In this document: piece by piece, positions 35,424-45,029 of the stretch | How positions within the stretch are numbered: the first letter of the stretch is position 1 | How the letters are laid out: every line of letters begins with the position of its first letter | Assembly (NCBI GenBank): GCA_024742495.1 | Contig: JANSYJ010000004.1 | Coordinates: 62,001-126,000, forward strand | DNA length: 64,000 nt | Direction of reading: 5' to 3' | Source of the DNA: Bacteroidota bacterium | Lineage (GTDB): Bacteria > Bacteroidota > Bacteroidia > Flavobacteriales > Schleiferiaceae | Notes under the pieces: generated by a model | Told to the model about the DNA's origin: nothing | The model's input: the letters and a program-made list of their open reading frames with translations, nothing else | The model's database searches: none | Made by a program: the position numbers and the translations under genes

Positions 35424-36461
35424 CTAGGCTTTTTTGCGAGAGCTACGGATGGTATCCCAAATAAGTATGGAAATTAAGGTGGCGGTAAAAGCACCTAGCA
35501 TACTTAAGGCAACAATTAGCCAACGAATAGGATACTTCTTCTTCTCCGCAGCATAAGCGTTGTTTACTCTAAATGTAGCCGGTAAACTTTGGGATACATC
35601 TACTTTAGATTGATCAAAGGCAGTCTTTAACTTCACTACCTCTTCTTTCATATAAGTAAGGTCATCACGAAGAGAAACGTAGGTACCACCATATTTGGCA
35701 AGAGTATCCAATTTTCGTTCAATAGAACGCACAACGGCAGAATTAGCTCCCGTCTCAATCATTGCGGTTGCCAATTGCTCATTTAAAACCGAGGATTGTG
35801 ATTCATAATCATGCACTCCCTTATAACGCAGCTCCGTTAATGAGTCCTCTAAAATCTGCACCTCCTCGCGCAGGCCAGTGTATTCTCCTTCAATAATTTT
35901 TAGGCCCTGCATAGCACGTTGTCTTTGGATGCGGTTTTTCACCATATCCAAAAGCTCAACAATATCATTGGCCATTAAAGCTGCAGTGTCCGGGTCTGTA
36001 TCTAAAACATTAATCTCAACACTCATAAATTCGGTACGACGAAAGGAGATATTGCTCGAGAAGGTTTTGTATAATTCCGTTTTAGCATACTTCCCGTCAG
36101 TATCGATATTATAGTGATCCATCAGGTTATACTTCTGGATTATGCTATCGCGAATCTCATCAGTATTCAAGATTTGCAGTAATTGCTCCGCTTCTTCCTC
36201 TTTACCAAATTCCAAAATATCTTGACCCCGAGAGGCAAACTTTTGAGGTAAGAGTGCTTTGGAAAGTGAGTTGGTGGTTGAAGGGAAAACCGTTACCGTT
36301 GATTCATAGAGGGGATCAATAAATGAGGGTCCGCTAAACACCGCTGCTAAAATTGCAGCCACCATTGAAACGATGATCAAAGGCAAACGCCAGTTATAGA
36401 GGTATACAATTAAGTTGGTCGAATCGAACACGCGATCCTGATCAGCTTTGGAATCTTCCAT
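35424..36461 (-). CDS. Wzz/GumC-like polysaccharide chain-length or co-polymerase protein
   Basis: A 345-residue protein with two membrane segments near the ends (about 27-45 and 311-333) and a large periplasmic domain with long coiled-coil regions (about 190-285). The N-terminal RDxx...PLYESTVTVFPS stretch and the proline-rich end of the second membrane segment (KKKYPIRWLIV) fit the Wzz/PCP family. There is no cytoplasmic tyrosine kinase domain. It probably sets glycan chain length together with the Wzx and ligase gene products beside it. Confidence 0.87.
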   Translation of the reverse strand: MEDSKADQDRVFDSTNLIVYLYNWRLPLIIVSMVAAILAAVFSGPSFIDPLYESTVTVFPSTTNSLSKALLPQKFASRGQDILEFGKEEEAEQLLQILNTDEIRDSIIQKYNLMDHYNIDTDGKYAKTELYKTFSSNISFRRTEFMSVEINVLDTDPDTAALMANDIVELLDMVKNRIQRQRAMQGLKIIEGEYTGLREEVQILEDSLTELRYKGVHDYESQSSVLNEQLATAMIETGANSAVVRSIERKLDTLAKYGGTYVSLRDDLTYMKEEVVKLKTAFDQSKVDVSQSLPATFRVNNAYAAEKKKYPIRWLIVALSMLGAFTATLISILIWDTIRSSRKKA

Positions 36462-36496
36462 GGAATTAAGCTTTTAGGCGCGCAAAAATAGAAATA

Positions 36497-37945
36497 TTAC
36501 ACGCGATTTCGATCCTTTAAACGCGCCAGTATCAATTCCCTTGCCTCCCGCCAAGGAAGAAGCTTCCAAAGAAGGGCGGAAAGTGCCACGGAAATAATGA
36601 TGAGCACCAAGCTCCAATACCAAGGTATGACTAGAAATTGCAAGAGCCAGGCTAGTAGAAATGACTGAAGTGTATAGGCAATAAATCGCAGTAAAAAAGA
36701 AGGCCGCCAAGCTAACTTCGCTTGCTTAAAAGCGACCCGAAATTGCAAAAAGGCACTGAGTGATTGCGTAGTTAGGGTTGCTATTGCCGCACCCTTGGCT
36801 CCATGGGCCGGAATTAAAATAGCATTTAGCAAAACATTAAGTAGAAATCCGCCGAGGGCAATTTGATTGAGACTCCTCAAATTTCCTTGTGCCGTAAGCA
36901 TGGTACCAAAAACATAGGTTGCGCCAAAGGCCAAAGAAGAGAATAAGAGTATTTGCAGCAAACCACTGCTTACCGCCGAATGCTCCACATATAAAAAGGC
37001 CATCAAATCTTCAGCCTCAAAAAAGGCTGCTAGGGTGATGCTCAAACTCATGATATAAATAAGAACAAAGGCCAGCTTCGCTAAATCAGAAACCGACTCC
37101 TTACGGGAAAAGAGGGTTGCGAACATCGGCAGCAATAAAACGGAAAAGAGGTAGGCCGGTTGATTTAAGGTATCCAATAAACGAAAGGCCTGCGCATATA
37201 TACCCGTTTCCACATTGCTCACTAATTGCTGAAGCATTACCGTATCTACCCGCGTATAAAGCGACATTAAGAAAATCATTAAGGCATAAGGGAAGCTCTT
37301 GCTTAAGCGAGCTTTAAACTTATACCATTTAAAATGAGGTTTAAAATAGGGAACTCGAATAAGTATGATAAGCAAAGCCATAGCAGCGGTAATGCCATAG
37401 GCCAAAGCCTGCATGGCCGCGAAAGCTTCGATATTAATTTTGCTTCCCGAAAAGTTAAGGAGATAGCCTACTAGAAGAATCAGCAAGCCTTTATCTAAAA
37501 CACTAAATAGGGCATCCCACTTAAAGAGGTGAAGGCCGGCTAAATGAGATCGCAAAAAATAAAGGGCAGAAGCGAATACTTGTGATAAGCTTAACCAGAG
37601 AAGAATGCTCGGTCCTTTATTCCAATAACCCAAAAATGACCCTAAGCCAATGGCTATTAAAAAATACAAGACTGCTAAACTGATTTTAATCCAGAAGAGT
37701 TCCGAAAAATGACGGGCTAGTAAATCTTGATCGCTCGCTATTTCCCGATTACTGTAATGCGCCAATCCCATATCCAGAAGGATGTTTAGGATCATGGCAA
37801 AACTGAGTACCGCCGCATAAAGACCATAGGCATCTGCTCCGACCTGATTTTGAACTTCCAGGTCGATACCAAATATCCAGATCGGCTTGATCAAAAAATT
37901 TACAAACAGCAATAGGGCTAGGCTGCCGACGAATTTCTTTTGCAT
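36497..37945 (-). CDS. Lipid-linked oligosaccharide flippase (Wzx-like)
   Basis: A 482-residue MATE/MVF-type membrane protein with about twelve to fourteen transmembrane segments. The N-terminal helix with LINFLIKPIWIFGIDLEVQNQVGADAYGLY and the later ALGGFLLNVLLNAILIPAHGAKGAAIATL segment are typical of polysaccharide flippases. It would move lipid-linked repeat units across the inner membrane for the ligase and Wzz next to it. TATCTTCG, a near -7 element, lies fifteen bases before the ATG, and the gene is divergent from the glycosyltransferase. Confidence 0.9.
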   Translation of the reverse strand: MQKKFVGSLALLLFVNFLIKPIWIFGIDLEVQNQVGADAYGLYAAVLSFAMILNILLDMGLAHYSNREIASDQDLLARHFSELFWIKISLAVLYFLIAIGLGSFLGYWNKGPSILLWLSLSQVFASALYFLRSHLAGLHLFKWDALFSVLDKGLLILLVGYLLNFSGSKINIEAFAAMQALAYGITAAMALLIILIRVPYFKPHFKWYKFKARLSKSFPYALMIFLMSLYTRVDTVMLQQLVSNVETGIYAQAFRLLDTLNQPAYLFSVLLLPMFATLFSRKESVSDLAKLAFVLIYIMSLSITLAAFFEAEDLMAFLYVEHSAVSSGLLQILLFSSLAFGATYVFGTMLTAQGNLRSLNQIALGGFLLNVLLNAILIPAHGAKGAAIATLTTQSLSAFLQFRVAFKQAKLAWRPSFLLRFIAYTLQSFLLAWLLQFLVIPWYWSLVLIIISVALSALLWKLLPWREARELILARLKDRNRV

Positions 37946-37960
37946 AAGCTTTGCGCTCGG

Positions 37961-37968
37961 CGAAGATA
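37961..37968 (-). promoter_or_regulatory. Near-consensus -7 element TATCTTCG for the wzx-wzz-ligase operon
   Basis: On the minus strand, one base off TAnnTTTG and fifteen bases before the wzx ATG at 37945. The opposing glycosyltransferase promoter starts 16 bases away. Confidence 0.4.
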
Positions 37969-37983
37969 ATCAATCGCGCCCTC

Positions 37984-37991
37984 TATCTTTG
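37984..37991 (+). promoter_or_regulatory. -7 promoter element TATCTTTG for the glycosyltransferase gene
   Basis: An exact TAnnTTTG match followed by TCGC and the GTG start at 37996. The four-base gap supports GTG as the start and predicts a leaderless transcript. Confidence 0.6.
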
Positions 37992-37995
37992 TCGC

Positions 37996-39120
37996 GTGAA
38001 GATTGCGGTAAATACCCGTTTATTACTCAAAGACCGTTTGGAAGGAATTGGCCATTTTACGGCAGAAATTTTCAAAGGCCTAGTTCTAGAGCATCCGGAA
38101 GTGGAATGGTATTTCATTTTCGATAGAGCCTATGATGAGACTTTTGTTTTTTCGGAAAATGTGAAGCCAATAGTGCTCTTCCCACCCACCCGGCACCCTG
38201 TACTTTGGCATATTTGGTTTCAATGGTCCCTGCCGCGTTTTTTAAGAAAGGAGAAAATCGACCTATTCATTTCCCCTGATGGAATGATTCCGTTGTGGGG
38301 GAAAACGGCCAACCTTAGTGTTATTCATGATCTAAATTATGAGCATCAACCCAAAAACTTAGATCCCGTGGCTGGGGGCTATATGCGATACTTCTATCCA
38401 AAATTCGCAAACAAGTCTAAACGACTAGCTACCGTATCCAAGTTCTGTAAAGATGATCTTGCGAAAACTTATGCTATTGATGAAGCCAAGATCGACGTAA
38501 TTCCCAATGGATATGGCGAGCATTTTAAGCCTTTAGCAAGTTTTGAGAAGAAGCAAGTTCGAGAGGGCATTGCCCATGGAAAGCCCTATTTTATTTACTT
38601 AGGTGCCCTTAACCCTCGCAAAAACCTCGAAGGTCTAATGGAGGCCTTTGAGCTTTATCGAAATGAGGGTGGAATTTGCAAACTGCTTATCGTGGGGGAA
38701 AAAATGCGTTGGACCAATCAAATTGAAAAGGCCTATCAAAACAATGCCTTTCAGGATGAAATACATTTTACCGGACGCCTAAGTGATGTTGATTTAGCGC
38801 GGGTTCTGGCTTCGGCCGAGGCCCTTTGTTTAGTGTCGCATTTTGAAGGTTTTGGCATCCCCATCTTAGAGGCCTTTGCTGCAGAAACTCCTGTAATTTG
38901 CTCCGATAATACCGCCATGCCCGAGGTAGCAGGAGATGCCGCCTTGTTGGTTGATTCTAATTCTGCTATAAGTATAAAAGAGGCTATGCTTCAAATTGAG
39001 TCGCAAGATCTGCAAGCCGTATTAATTAGAAAAGGAAAAGTCCAGCTTCAAAAATATTCTTGGGAACAGTCTTGGAATTGCATGTGGGAGAGTATTCAAA
39101 AATGCCTGCCCAATGGCTAG
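37996..39120 (+). CDS. GT-B glycosyltransferase (GT4-like)
   Basis: A 374-residue glycosyltransferase. The GTG at 37996 gives [19 protein letters not shown], the expected beginning for GT4 enzymes, and it follows a perfect -7 element by four bases. The donor-binding C-terminal half contains [18 protein letters not shown] and [18 protein letters not shown] (EX7E motif). It probably adds a sugar to the surface glycan that Wzx, Wzz and the ligase next door handle. It overlaps rnhB by eight bases. Confidence 0.92.
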   Translation: MKIAVNTRLLLKDRLEGIGHFTAEIFKGLVLEHPEVEWYFIFDRAYDETFVFSENVKPIVLFPPTRHPVLWHIWFQWSLPRFLRKEKIDLFISPDGMIPLWGKTANLSVIHDLNYEHQPKNLDPVAGGYMRYFYPKFANKSKRLATVSKFCKDDLAKTYAIDEAKIDVIPNGYGEHFKPLASFEKKQVREGIAHGKPYFIYLGALNPRKNLEGLMEAFELYRNEGGICKLLIVGEKMRWTNQIEKAYQNNAFQDEIHFTGRLSDVDLARVLASAEALCLVSHFEGFGIPILEAFAAETPVICSDNTAMPEVAGDAALLVDSNSAISIKEAMLQIESQDLQAVLIRKGKVQLQKYSWEQSWNCMWESIQKCLPNG

Positions 39121-39721
39121 ACTTAGAAATTTTAAAAACAAAGGACTCATTGAAGCGGGTTGCGATGAGGCGGGTCGAGGATGCTTAGCCGGTCCCGTTT
39201 ATGCAGCTGCGGTAATTCTAAAAGCCAATTTCAGGCATCCCGGTTTAGATGATTCTAAAAAACTTAGCGAGAAGCAGCGCAATGAGCTGCGCTATATAAT
39301 TGAAGAAAAGGCTCTAGATTGGGCGGTGGCTTCTGTATCAGCAAAGGAAATTGACGAGATAAATATTTTAAACGCCTCCTTCCTTGCCATGCACCGCGCG
39401 CTTGATCAATTAAAAAGCCGTCCGAACTTTCTCCTAATTGACGGAAATCGCTTTAAGCCCTATCAAAATATTGATTTCAGTTGCGAAATAAAGGGCGATG
39501 GTCGATTTAAATCTATTGCAGCCGCTTCCATATTAGCCAAAACACATCGCGACGAAGCGATGGAAAAATTAGCAATGGAATACCCTGTTTACCAATGGGA
39601 AAAAAATAAAGGCTATCCAACTAAAGCGCATCGATTAGCGCTAAAAGAGTATGGATCATGCCCTTGGCATCGCCAAAGCTTTAGCCTTCTTCCCCCACAG
39701 CTTAAACTAAAGCTGGATTAG
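39113..39721 (+). CDS. rnhB: Ribonuclease HII
   Basis: A 202-residue RNase HII, cutting RNA in RNA-DNA hybrids and at single ribonucleotides in DNA. The active-site residues lie in [14 protein letters not shown] (Asp, Glu), LLIDGNRF (Asp) and [12 protein letters not shown] (Asp), with YPTKAH after. The ATG overlaps the glycosyltransferase by eight bases. Co-transcription of rnhB with the lipoprotein gene downstream is common in Bacteroidota, though here the lipoprotein also has its own -7 element. Confidence 0.96.
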   Translation: MARLRNFKNKGLIEAGCDEAGRGCLAGPVYAAAVILKANFRHPGLDDSKKLSEKQRNELRYIIEEKALDWAVASVSAKEIDEINILNASFLAMHRALDQLKSRPNFLLIDGNRFKPYQNIDFSCEIKGDGRFKSIAAASILAKTHRDEAMEKLAMEYPVYQWEKNKGYPTKAHRLALKEYGSCPWHRQSFSLLPPQLKLKLD

Positions 39722-39727
39722 AAGCCC

Positions 39728-39735
39728 TATTTTTG
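39728..39735 (+). promoter_or_regulatory. -7 promoter element TATTTTTG for the beta-propeller lipoprotein
   Basis: An exact TAnnTTTG match eighteen bases before the ATG at 39754. It overlaps a TTG at 39733 that would otherwise be a longer start. Confidence 0.5.
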
Positions 39736-39753
39736 CCGAAACTTTTGGGATTT

Positions 39754-42357
39754 ATGTTCCGGAAACTCGGATTACTCATCTTTCTTATTAGCGCCATTTT
39801 CGCTTGCGACGATAAGCCGACAAGTGCCACCCAAATTGAAGATTTGCTGCCCGCAAATACGCTTTGGTTGGCGGAGTTAAACGATTGGGAAGAACTTAAA
39901 AGCAAAAAGGAAGATTCACGAGTTCTTGCAATCTTATCTCAATTTGAGACCCTTGGCGATTTCGAAGCCAGCTTAAACAGTCTGGCCGCTCCTTTAGCCG
40001 AAGATAGCCTTGAGGCCCTTATTTCCAATTCCGAAATATACCTAAGCGCCGTGTTAGCAGGAGCCAACCGCTACCATTGGGTGGGGATAATTATCAGTCC
40101 CAAATTTGCATCCAAATCGCTTTTCAAAGCTTATCCAAATCTGGAAGAAATTGAATATGCCGGGGAAAAAATCTATCGCTTCCTAGCTGATGATAAGGAA
40201 TTCTTTCTGCACCAAAAAGACGATTACCTCCTCTTTAGCCCCCAAGGCATAAGCTTAGAAGCATTGATCCGCCAAAAGGCAAGTGCTACAAAACTACCCG
40301 AATTCGCAGGCTTAATCCAAAGTCGGAAAAGCCGCAATGTAAAAGCACCGGTGAATGTTTATTTAAAATTGGATCAATGGTCGGATTATGTCACCTCCTT
40401 TAGCAGCAGCTCCCATAGCTTTATTGGTAAAATGGGCGACTGGCTGTTACTGGATGTTGAAAGTGAAAAGCACGACCTCATTGCTACTGGCCTATTAAGC
40501 CATCCCCCAGAAAAGCCGTTTTTCCCACAATGCCTTGCGGATTTACGCAGTGATCAAATGGAGGCTCCTAAGATTGTTCCGATTAATGTGGCTTATTGGC
40601 TGCATATGAGCCTTGGCAATGCCGGACAAATGCAGCGCTCCTACCGAAAATATTTAGAGAAAGATGGACGCCTGGATGAATACCAAGATATTTTAGCCAA
40701 GCTGCCCCCGAACGCTTCAGAGCTCATGGCGGGCATTATGGATGCAGAGCTCGGCACCTTCCAAGCGGGTAGAACTCAAAGTCATGCCTTTGATTTTGCC
40801 TATTTCAGCATTAGAGACATTGAATTAAGTGAACAAAGTTTGGAGAGCTTGGCCGATAGCAATTTTATAGAAGGCTATCGTGGGCATGTGATCCGCAAAT
40901 TGGCCGCGATGAACCTTCTGCCGCGCATCTACGGGGCGGCTTTCGAAAGCTTTCACCAACCCTATTACCTCATTCATAACAACTTCGTTTTACTAGCCAA
41001 TGAATTAGCGCCCCTGAAGGTTTTACTTAATGATATTCTGGATCAAAAAACGCTAGATCGCTCGGATAGCTACCTATCACTAAGTAGTCAGCTTAGCGGC
41101 AAAGCGCAAGTTCAGGTGGTTTATGGTATTCCAGAGTGGTTACCCAATCAAAAAAGCCATTTTAAAAAGGACTTAAGCACCGAAATAGAGGATAAACAAG
41201 ATAGCCTTCAAAATCTTCGTTGGGGCATCCTTCAGCTGCGGGCTGGCAATGATCGAAGCTTTGTATCGGCCATGCTGCGGGAGGAAAAACCTATTGAGGA
41301 AAAAATAGTGCGACAATGGAGCATTCAACTAGAAGGCCAGCCTAGTAATACGCCGCAGTTTCTTAAAAACCATAACAATCAAAAGCTCGATATCGCCTTA
41401 CAGGATGATAATCATAAACTCTATCTCATCTCCCGAAAGGGGGAGCTTTATTGGAGTCAGCAATTGGATGGCCCAATAATGGGGGATATTCGGCAAATTG
41501 ATATTTACCGAAACAATAAATTACAGATGGTTTTTAACACCCAAAACAAACTTTGGGTAATGGATCGCTTAGGCAGAAATGTAGAAGGCTTTCCCATCGA
41601 CTTGCCAAGCAAAGCCACTGCGCCGCTTGGGGTTTTCAACTATGATCAAGCTAGGAATTATCGTTTGGTTGTTCCTTGTGCCAATATGCTCTATAACTAC
41701 GATGTTGAGGGCAAAGCGGTTAAGGGCTGGTCTTTTAAAAAGGCTAATAGTGCCATTGTAAGCGAGCCACAATTCTTCAGCGTAAGCGGAAAAGATATAA
41801 TTGTTTGCCTAAGTGAAGATGGCAAGTTGTTTCAGCTAAATCGCAGAGGTGAGGAGCGATTTGTAGTAGATCAAAAAATTGAGGAGCTTAAAACAAGCTT
41901 TTACCTCAAGGCCGGTGAAAGCTTAAAAAAATCTGAATTGCTAGCAGGCTCCAACTCCGGTAAAATGTACGTTATAAACCCCGAGGGCAAGGTAGATGCG
42001 GTTTATCTCGACCAAAGTCATCCCGCCGATCATCTCATTTACTTTGAAGATCGCTACATTTTTAGCGATGGTCCGGACCTATTCGTTAAGGATGATCGAC
42101 ATCCTTTTAAGGCTTCTCTGGAAGATGATATCAGCGTAAAACCCAAGGCGATGATTTTAAACAATCGCTTTTATGCTGCTGCCTTTTCGGCTAAAGCCGA
42201 AGAAATACGTCTCTTTAACCAGGATGGAAAATTGGTTGATGGATTTCCCGTTTTTGCCCAAGGCCCCTTCGATATGGGTTCCTTAAATCGAGATAAAAGC
42301 TTAAACATTGTTACTTATAGCAGCGATGGTACGGTAATTTGTTATCGCTTACGCTGA
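39754..42357 (+). CDS. Large lipoprotein with DUF3352-like and beta-propeller regions
   Basis: An 867-residue lipoprotein: MFRKLGLLIFLISAIFAC, with Cys about 18 as the lipobox cysteine. Residues ~30-530 resemble the DUF3352-type proteins often found after rnhB in Bacteroidota. Residues ~540-867 have PQQ/WD-like repeats (LYLISRKGELYWSQQLDG, KLWVMDRLGRNVEGFPIDL, LVDGFPVFAQGPFDM), consistent with a beta-propeller. Function unknown; an outer-membrane scaffold or sensor is plausible. The start at 39754 is favoured because it begins with the signal peptide and follows a -7 element. Its 3' end overlaps the convergent gene by nine bases. Confidence 0.8.
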   Translation: MFRKLGLLIFLISAIFACDDKPTSATQIEDLLPANTLWLAELNDWEELKSKKEDSRVLAILSQFETLGDFEASLNSLAAPLAEDSLEALISNSEIYLSAVLAGANRYHWVGIIISPKFASKSLFKAYPNLEEIEYAGEKIYRFLADDKEFFLHQKDDYLLFSPQGISLEALIRQKASATKLPEFAGLIQSRKSRNVKAPVNVYLKLDQWSDYVTSFSSSSHSFIGKMGDWLLLDVESEKHDLIATGLLSHPPEKPFFPQCLADLRSDQMEAPKIVPINVAYWLHMSLGNAGQMQRSYRKYLEKDGRLDEYQDILAKLPPNASELMAGIMDAELGTFQAGRTQSHAFDFAYFSIRDIELSEQSLESLADSNFIEGYRGHVIRKLAAMNLLPRIYGAAFESFHQPYYLIHNNFVLLANELAPLKVLLNDILDQKTLDRSDSYLSLSSQLSGKAQVQVVYGIPEWLPNQKSHFKKDLSTEIEDKQDSLQNLRWGILQLRAGNDRSFVSAMLREEKPIEEKIVRQWSIQLEGQPSNTPQFLKNHNNQKLDIALQDDNHKLYLISRKGELYWSQQLDGPIMGDIRQIDIYRNNKLQMVFNTQNKLWVMDRLGRNVEGFPIDLPSKATAPLGVFNYDQARNYRLVVPCANMLYNYDVEGKAVKGWSFKKANSAIVSEPQFFSVSGKDIIVCLSEDGKLFQLNRRGEERFVVDQKIEELKTSFYLKAGESLKKSELLAGSNSGKMYVINPEGKVDAVYLDQSHPADHLIYFEDRYIFSDGPDLFVKDDRHPFKASLEDDISVKPKAMILNNRFYAAAFSAKAEEIRLFNQDGKLVDGFPVFAQGPFDMGSLNRDKSLNIVTYSSDGTVICYRLR

Positions 42358-43083
42358 TGGGCTCAATAGTAAAGCCTGAAGCTCTTCGAAACTAAATGCC
42401 AATTCTTGGCCACTGGCTGGAGTATAAAATATCACTGGGCCAGATTTAGGTACGATCATCAAAATCGGGCGCTCCGCAGAATTAATAAGCAATCGAATGC
42501 GTTCGCCACTTTCCGTTTTATAATAGCCCTTTTTAATCCTGCCGGTAGAAAAGCCATTGATGCGAATACTTAGGGCCGGTAATTCCTCAATAAGCTCTAA
42601 AGATTCAATCTGATCTCCCTCCATCTCCAATCCATACATACCCGAAATCACGAGGCGATCCTCTTCCACTCTAATTTGATTTTCCTGATAGCCGTAAAAA
42701 AATAAGCCTCCAACTCCGAGGAGGGTAAGGCCTAATACGATGGCTGCAATATTGTTTTTCCTAGCCTTTTGTGGATCGAGGTAATATTTCCTGCTTTCCA
42801 ATATGAGCCAGATATAGGCAATTATGGGATATAGCCCCAGGAAAATCCCTGCCGCATCTGCGCCAAGCATATAGAGAATGGCTAAGCCTAAAACCATAAA
42901 ACTTGCGCCCAGGAAAATGTGAAAACGCTTGAAAGTTTTAAGATAATTCAGCAGATCAAAGTTCGCCTTTTCCTCTTCAGACATGGTATTGTAACCCGAT
43001 AATAAATAGGAGGCATTCTTTTCGTTCAGCAAGAAGGCCATTAGTAAGAAGAAGATTCCTATACCAAAGATTAAATAGAGCAT
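42349..43083 (-). CDS. Membrane protein with DUF3784 and C-terminal PH-like region
   Basis: A 244-residue protein with four to five membrane segments. The first half has LLSGYNTMSEEEKANFDLLNY, the hallmark of DUF3784. After the last helix (AAIVLGLTLLGVGGLFFYGY) comes a beta-rich domain of about 100 residues, possibly PH-like. Function unknown. Downstream of, and four bases from, the DUF2809 gene on the same strand. Confidence 0.8.
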   Translation of the reverse strand: MLYLIFGIGIFFLLMAFLLNEKNASYLLSGYNTMSEEEKANFDLLNYLKTFKRFHIFLGASFMVLGLAILYMLGADAAGIFLGLYPIIAYIWLILESRKYYLDPQKARKNNIAAIVLGLTLLGVGGLFFYGYQENQIRVEEDRLVISGMYGLEMEGDQIESLELIEELPALSIRINGFSTGRIKKGYYKTESGERIRLLINSAERPILMIVPKSGPVIFYTPASGQELAFSFEELQALLLSPSA

Positions 43084-43087
43084 AAGC

Positions 43088-43489
43088 TTATGTTTTATGG
43101 CCTCCTAGTCGCTTCAGGCTTTTTGAAAGCCAAAGACCATCAGCAAGGCTGCCTAAAATTACAGCAAAAGTATAGGCGAATATATCCGCCCAAGAAAATC
43201 CGCTGCCGAAAATCAAAGCGCCCAGTCGCTTGCTTCTAATCTCCAAAATCCAAGGGGCTTTATAAAGCTGAAAAGCTTCAATGAAATAGCAGAACAGCAA
43301 AGCTGCAAAAAGCCTTCTCAGTAATTTCTGATTAGGGAAGAGGAAAGAATAAAACCAAAAAACCATGAGGGCATAAAGGAAATCTCCCAACCATGGTCCG
43401 CAAAAACTAAGACCAATAGAGGTCCGGGAGACCAAACCCAGTCCGATGGTGCCCGCCGTTAACAGTAAATAAAGCCATGCTTTTCTCAT
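43088..43489 (-). CDS. DUF2809 membrane protein
   Basis: A 133-residue protein with four predicted membrane helices. DFLYALMVFWFYSF, CYFIEAFQLYKAPWILEIR and LIFGSGFSWADIFAYTFA match the DUF2809 pattern. Its role is unknown. The ATG overlaps the YdeI-like gene stop by four bases, so these small genes form one unit. Confidence 0.87.
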   Translation of the reverse strand: MRKAWLYLLLTAGTIGLGLVSRTSIGLSFCGPWLGDFLYALMVFWFYSFLFPNQKLLRRLFAALLFCYFIEAFQLYKAPWILEIRSKRLGALIFGSGFSWADIFAYTFAVILGSLADGLWLSKSLKRLGGHKT

Positions 43490-44109
43490 CGATCATGAAT
43501 TCCTTTGCCATCAAAAACATGAGGCTTCCATCGTTCAATTCGAGCCCAACGGGTTTTACTTTGCTTTGCTCCCGTAAAATTTATAATGTAGCCGCGCTGC
43601 CGACCTGGGCTTAAGGCTTCAAAAGCGGTTTTAAATTTTGGATCCTGCTCAAAGGCTTCCTCCAATTCACCTGGAATTGAAGCAGACGAATTTGGTGAAG
43701 GCTCTACTTTATCCCCCCTTTTTTCTACCGCTATAGCCTCGGTGATTAGGAGCCTAATTTCGGCGCTATGCTCTTGTAGCCAATTGTAATCAGCAACCTT
43801 AACTATTTTTGCCACTCTACTATTTGGTCCGGCAAACTCTAATATTTTCGTCGGGTCTTTAAGTATTGAGCCTTTTAAGAAACTTAGAGAAACATAGTTT
43901 TTTAGGGCACTTAAAATTACCACATTGGCACCGTTCAAAGTATAGGTCGGTACACTCCATTTTACTTCTTCTTTTAAATCAGTTTCCAGAAGTAGGCTTC
44001 GTAAATAGTTGAGTTCCTTTTGCCAGGGATGCACTTTACAGGCTTCGGTTTGGTATAAATTGCAGCGCCCACAACCCTCTGCTAAATAATGATCTACCAG
44101 TGAATTCAT
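43486..44109 (-). CDS. YdeI/DUF1801 family protein with N-terminal cysteine motif
   Basis: A 207-residue protein. Residues ~30-135 form a DUF1801 (YdhG/Fra-like) domain with EEVKWSVPTYTLNG, and residues ~145-205 are the YdeI C-terminal helical domain (ELEEAFEQDPKFKTAFEALSPGRQRGYIINF, ending KTRWARIERW). A cysteine motif precedes it: C13, C16, C24 and H27 (CGRCNLYQTEACKVH), spaced as a small metal-binding knuckle. Related proteins have been linked to iron handling or stress, but no reaction is established. Confidence 0.85.
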   Translation of the reverse strand: MNSLVDHYLAEGCGRCNLYQTEACKVHPWQKELNYLRSLLLETDLKEEVKWSVPTYTLNGANVVILSALKNYVSLSFLKGSILKDPTKILEFAGPNSRVAKIVKVADYNWLQEHSAEIRLLITEAIAVEKRGDKVEPSPNSSASIPGELEEAFEQDPKFKTAFEALSPGRQRGYIINFTGAKQSKTRWARIERWKPHVFDGKGIHDR

Positions 44110-44144
44110 AAGGACTAATACTTAAGCGAATTGGCAATTTTCAT

Positions 44145-45029
44145 TTACCGGAGTTCCAGTCTAGTACCCGGTTTGGGCTGCGTACCAGCCGGTATTTTAT
44201 TTCGCTTATAGAGTTTCTCTAGTTTAATGGCAAAGCGCTGCGATACTAGATACATATCATCTCCTTCTACAACCGTATAATAACGATGGTCCCGTGCGGC
44301 ACGACGCTTTTTGGGTTGTAAGTAAATGATTTGTCCAACTTCAATTTTGGCATCATACCGAAGTTCATTGTAATGGATAAGGTCTTCCGGCCGCTTATCA
44401 AAAAGCTTGGCTAAATTCTCGTAAGTATCTCCTTCCCTGGCAATAATAAAATCTACTTTATTGGCACTTTCCAAAACAATAAGTTCATCCGGACCCGGTA
44501 ATGGATTGCTGGGATTCCGCCGAATTACACCCCGTACATCGTAGGTGTATAAATCATAGCGTTCGATAAGGTCTATCAACAAATCCGCATATTTCGGATT
44601 GGTAGCATAGCCCGCTTTTTTTAGCCCCTTAGCCCAGCCTTTATAGTCGGTTGGTTTAAGCTCAAAAAGCTCAGCATAACGGCTACGGCTCTTTAAAAAG
44701 AGCGAATGATCCCTAAAGCTTTCCTTGGCATCATCATACTTTCTAAAACATTCATTATCCGCATCATCATCATAGTAAACCCGATCTCCATCCCAATCTT
44801 GATGGCATTTAATACCAAAGTGATTATTGGATTTTTTAGCCAATTCACTCTGGCCATTGCCCGATTCCAAAATACCCTGGGCTAGCGTAATACTGGCAGG
44901 AATGCCATGTTCTAACATTTCTGCTTGCGCCACCGCAAACCAGGCTTCAACATAATCCTCGGTAGCTGTTTGAGCTTTTGCGCTTGCCACCAAGACTAAG
45001 AGAACTAGGGTGTATCCAATTCTATTCAT
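44145..45029 (-). CDS. Secreted N-acetylglucosaminidase with LysM domains
   Basis: A 294-residue peptidoglycan hydrolase. ATG 45029 gives a signal peptide (MNRIGYTLVLLVLVASAKAQ); a longer form would lack one. The glucosaminidase (LytG/FlgJ-type) domain spans ~25-160: SITLAQGILESGNGQSELA with the catalytic-type glutamate, NNHFGIKCH and YATNPKYADLLIDLI. Two LysM-like repeats (~185-235 and ~245-294, each with YENLAKLF or MYLVSQRFAI) bind peptidoglycan. The start overlaps the ACC-deaminase-like gene by eight bases. Confidence 0.93.
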   Translation of the reverse strand: MNRIGYTLVLLVLVASAKAQTATEDYVEAWFAVAQAEMLEHGIPASITLAQGILESGNGQSELAKKSNNHFGIKCHQDWDGDRVYYDDDADNECFRKYDDAKESFRDHSLFLKSRSRYAELFELKPTDYKGWAKGLKKAGYATNPKYADLLIDLIERYDLYTYDVRGVIRRNPSNPLPGPDELIVLESANKVDFIIAREGDTYENLAKLFDKRPEDLIHYNELRYDAKIEVGQIIYLQPKKRRAARDHRYYTVVEGDDMYLVSQRFAIKLEKLYKRNKIPAGTQPKPGTRLELR

